This document shows, one piece after another, positions 30,060-32,170 of a stretch of 32,170 bases of DNA. The position numbers were made by a program, and so were the translations under genes. Position 1 is the stretch's first letter. Every line of letters begins with the position of its first letter. Source of the stretch: JAVZLH01 sp038883475 (lineage in GTDB: Archaea > Thermoproteota > Bathyarchaeia > Bathyarchaeales > Bathycorpusculaceae); the NCBI GenBank assembly GCA_038883475.1, contig JAVZMA010000015.1, positions 1-32,170 of the forward strand, written 5' to 3'. A model generated the notes under the pieces. That model did no database searches. It was not told the DNA's origin and was given only the letters and a program-made list of their open reading frames with translations.

Positions 30060-31547
30060 TTAAATGCGTTTCATTAATTGCTTTTTCTTTGCGGCAACCA
30101 ACAGAACCATTGCGGATATTAGAATTGTGAGCAGCAAAGTGGTTGTTGGAAATTCTGGTATAACGTTGGTTCCTTGGATTAAAACGGTTTTTGCTGAACT
30201 GTTGTAGGTGAAGTATAAGTAAGTGAAGTTTTCATCCTCGAACAGCGCATAATCTGTTGGCTCGACGTCCACAAGAACACTCCATTCTCCATCTTCCACC
30301 CACAACAGGTCTTTGGGAATTGCCACTCTGCAAAAGCCTTCTCCTGTTACGTTAAATTTCACAAATGCGCCTTCAACAGGGTTGAAGTAGAAGTCTGAAA
30401 CAGTTGAGTTGCTTACAACATCAAAAAGGTATTCTGTATCATTCCATGTTCCAGCATTGAAAACGTTAATTGGGCCCATAAGGGGATGGTTATCGCTGTT
30501 TTCCGCGTCCAAAACATATGGGAAGTCGCCTATGCCGTCGCTTCCAGTCTCATTCTGACCAGGACCACAGTAAATGTCTGTGCCGTTGTAGCCGCTCCAG
30601 TAGTTTCCGCCGCTGGGGTAACCGTTATCCCAACGGTTGAGGTATGAGTCAGAGCTGATTAAAATATTATCTGTGTTATTGATGAAGTTGTTATGGAAAA
30701 ACGTGTTCTCAGAAGAATCGTAATACAAAATGATGCCTATAGAATGGTTCATAACAGTATTTTCTTTAATGATGCTTCTTGATGCCCAGTCCATGCGAAT
30801 GCCATAGGAGCTATTGTCTCCAGTGATGCTATTTCTATATATACAGTTACGTGAACCCGAGAGATAAATTCCAACGTCACCCATCACTGTTATTTCATTT
30901 TCGTAAACAAGGTTGTTGCTTCCTGCGACAGTGATACCTATTGGATCGGTGCTAAATATCTGATTTCGGAAAATTTTATTGGCTGAACTTCCAATGAAAA
31001 TTGATCCGTAGGTTACAATGTTTTCAGATATCGTATTGTTAGAGCCAGACCACATATCTACTTCGTATCCTTCATTTGCTGTCAGATTGTTTCCAGTTAT
31101 GGTGTTATGTGAAGAATTTTCCAGATATATGCCAGACACTTTATTCGCCGTTACAGTGATGTTGAAAATTAAGATGTTTGATGACATGTTAAGGGAGATT
31201 CCATGGCCAAACGCTCTTATTTCCTTGATGTTTCTTAAAGTCACGTTGCGTCTTCCGGTCAAATCTATTCCTTTAGATCCTAAATCCTCTGCGCCTTCGA
31301 CGGTGTACAATCCCATTCCATCAAGCACAATATTGTCTCGCTGAATGACGATTGATTCGTTAACGTCCCCCGTCAAAGTGTATACATTCCCGTCGCGGCT
31401 AATTGGCGCATCTGAAGGGAAAACTGACCCGTCGGACTGGATGTATATGGTTCCGCTCGCTTTAACATGCTCAACTTTTATTGCTATACCTACAGTGCAA
31501 ATAATAAGAAGAATGAGTATTGCTGTCAAACATGCTTTCAACTTCAT
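30060..31547 (-). CDS. NosD-like parallel beta-helix surface protein with PEF-type sorting tail
   Basis: The 495-residue protein starts with a signal peptide (MKLKACLTAILILLIICTVG) and has about ten right-handed beta-helix turns, each with an N-x-I-x-x-N pattern (for example NTITGNNLTANEG, NLVYENEITV and NCIYRNSITGDNS), as in NosD/PbH1 repeats. After a non-repeat domain with FPYVLDAENSDNHPL, it ends with PEFPTTTLLLTILISAM and a KKKQ tail, a PEF-CTERM type signal for archaeosortase processing. It is therefore a surface-anchored protein, perhaps binding or cleaving carbohydrate. The ATG follows GGGAGCG, with a TATA at 31600-31610. Confidence 0.9.
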   Translation of the reverse strand: MKLKACLTAILILLIICTVGIAIKVEHVKASGTIYIQSDGSVFPSDAPISRDGNVYTLTGDVNESIVIQRDNIVLDGMGLYTVEGAEDLGSKGIDLTGRRNVTLRNIKEIRAFGHGISLNMSSNILIFNITVTANKVSGIYLENSSHNTITGNNLTANEGYEVDMWSGSNNTISENIVTYGSIFIGSSANKIFRNQIFSTDPIGITVAGSNNLVYENEITVMGDVGIYLSGSRNCIYRNSITGDNSSYGIRMDWASRSIIKENTVMNHSIGIILYYDSSENTFFHNNFINNTDNILISSDSYLNRWDNGYPSGGNYWSGYNGTDIYCGPGQNETGSDGIGDFPYVLDAENSDNHPLMGPINVFNAGTWNDTEYLFDVVSNSTVSDFYFNPVEGAFVKFNVTGEGFCRVAIPKDLLWVEDGEWSVLVDVEPTDYALFEDENFTYLYFTYNSSAKTVLIQGTNVIPEFPTTTLLLTILISAMVLLVAAKKKQLMKRI

Positions 31548-31599
31548 TCACACGCGCTCCCCAATCTCCGCTACGACACCTATTCCATAAATTCATTTC

Positions 31600-31610
31600 T
31601 TATATAATTT
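31600..31610 (-). promoter_or_regulatory. TATA box of the NosD-like gene
   Basis: Minus-strand AAATTATATAA lies about 55-60 bases before the ATG at 31547, placing transcription start near 31580 and leaving a short leader with a GGGAGCG ribosome site. Confidence 0.5.
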
Positions 31611-31693
31611 ACGCGGTTCTCCACAGCCATAAGACGCTCTTAGATTAAATCTAGAACAAAAAGAGAAGGAGTGTAAAAGGATATCGTTTACAG

Positions 31694-32170
31694 CTAGTCG
31701 AAGCACCCGGGCTTAAAGCACTTTGGCGACGGTAGTGGTGTGGCTTTGAATTTGTAATCCACCGAACCCTTTCGCATCACTGGGCTTACAACAAGTATCG
31801 CATAGCTTGGCTTTTTAGCGTATGCTAGTTGTGAGCCTATTTCTGTTGAGTCTTTCAAGCACATATCCATAGGTATGTAAAGTGTCATCCCATCAATCAC
31901 ATAAGCATAAACAACTGTCACTTGAAAGTCTGCTTCTGGATAGACTGGTGTCAACGTCAATGGTTTTCCGCTTACGCTCGCACTTTGTATGTACCATCCC
32001 TCGTAGAGCGTTGCCCAGTCAGTCATGTAACGGAAACCAACGAGCACAGTTTTTCCGGCATACGCAGAGAGGTCAAACGTCATCGTCACCCAGTCCTCGC
32101 TCCAGCCCGTTAGCCCTGGAAGATTAGCGATTATGTCTGGGTGGGCGTCTGGGTCATGTTCGTAAGTTGT
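31694..32170 (-). CDS. Secreted protein, C-terminal part (peptidase M6 / immune inhibitor A-like domain)
   Basis: The frame is open from the window edge to a stop at 31694, showing the last 158 residues. WVTMTFDLSAYAGKTVLVGFRYMTDWATLYEGWYIQ is the beta-sandwich pattern seen at the C-terminus of immune inhibitor A-type (M6) zinc peptidases and in related secreted proteins. The final 75 residues have YAYVIDGMTLYIPMD and end FKPGCFD. The catalytic domain, if there is one, is outside the window, so the peptidase call is provisional. Confidence 0.75.
   Translation of the reverse strand, partial: TTYEHDPDAHPDIIANLPGLTGWSEDWVTMTFDLSAYAGKTVLVGFRYMTDWATLYEGWYIQSASVSGKPLTLTPVYPEADFQVTVVYAYVIDGMTLYIPMDMCLKDSTEIGSQLAYAKKPSYAILVVSPVMRKGSVDYKFKATPLPSPKCFKPGCFD

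Noticed and set aside
31706..31716. CCCGGGCT matching the 3' end of tRNA-Gln, as a possible attachment site
   Set aside because: The match is only eight bases, with no integrase and no foreign-looking genes between.

Overview
The window is archaeal chromosome, most likely from an uncultured member of the Thermoproteota, and Bathyarchaeia is my best guess. The signs are a TFB transcription factor, an aIF1 (SUI1) initiation factor, archaeal TATA boxes placed about 25 bp ahead of nearly leaderless starts, many TTG/GTG starts, TRAM-domain proteins, a DUF35/thiolase/HMG-CoA synthase locus, an archaeal-type nicotinate phosphoribosyltransferase, and a surface protein ending in a PEF-type sorting tail. 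The phylum-level call is an inference; the archaeal call is firm. Genes are tightly packed and no intergenic gap exceeds 300 bases. I see no insertion sequence, prophage or CRISPR array.

Region by region: 1-1.5 kb holds a truncated Old Yellow Enzyme-type flavin/Fe-S reductase and a 46-residue zinc-ribbon protein. 1.5-8.1 kb is an arsenic (and probably thiol-metal) resistance island: arsenate reductase; a four-cluster ferredoxin; a minus-strand operon of thioredoxin-like protein, ArsP-type permease, a small zinc-ribbon protein and a ferredoxin-zinc ribbon fusion; then, divergent from it, ArsR, a DGC-domain protein, a protein joining a TBP-like half to a 4Fe-4S domain, a second ArsR, a universal stress protein and the ACR3 arsenite exporter. 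8.0-8.6 kb has two small minus-strand genes. 8.6-11.4 kb is a PadR-led operon: PadR, a Cys/His-rich coiled-coil protein that appears frameshifted, a cupin lacking the usual metal ligands, and an ABC-2 exporter. A ferritin-like protein follows at 11.5 kb.

12-13.3 kb has a LigD-type 3'-phosphoesterase whose conserved N-terminus extends upstream of any normal start codon, and a TRAM / OB-fold / TRAM gene cluster. 13.5-18.7 kb is a MacB-like ABC system (ATPase, a 1063-residue exported repeat protein with a C-terminal anchor, FtsX-type permease). Next come a Yip1-like membrane protein, then a DUF35-HMG-CoA synthase fusion beside a thiolase homologue with substituted catalytic residues. 22.7-27.4 kb contains a TIGR04076 protein, two membrane proteins, nicotinate phosphoribosyltransferase, a saccharopine dehydrogenase-like enzyme, aIF1 and a zinc-ribbon protein. 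27.4-30 kb has TFB, a nucleotidyltransferase, tRNA-Gln(TTG) and a DUF6485 protein. The right end has a NosD-like beta-helix surface protein and the C-terminus of a secreted protein.

How they work together: the ArsR proteins probably sense As(III) through their CVC motifs and bind AT-rich palindromes over the TATA boxes, controlling reductase (ArsC), inorganic efflux (ACR3) and probable organoarsenical efflux (ArsP), with thiol/Fe-S proteins supplying redox or metal handling. The PadR operon looks like a second, Cys/His-based metal or toxin response. All functions are read from the sequence by eye; no database search was run.
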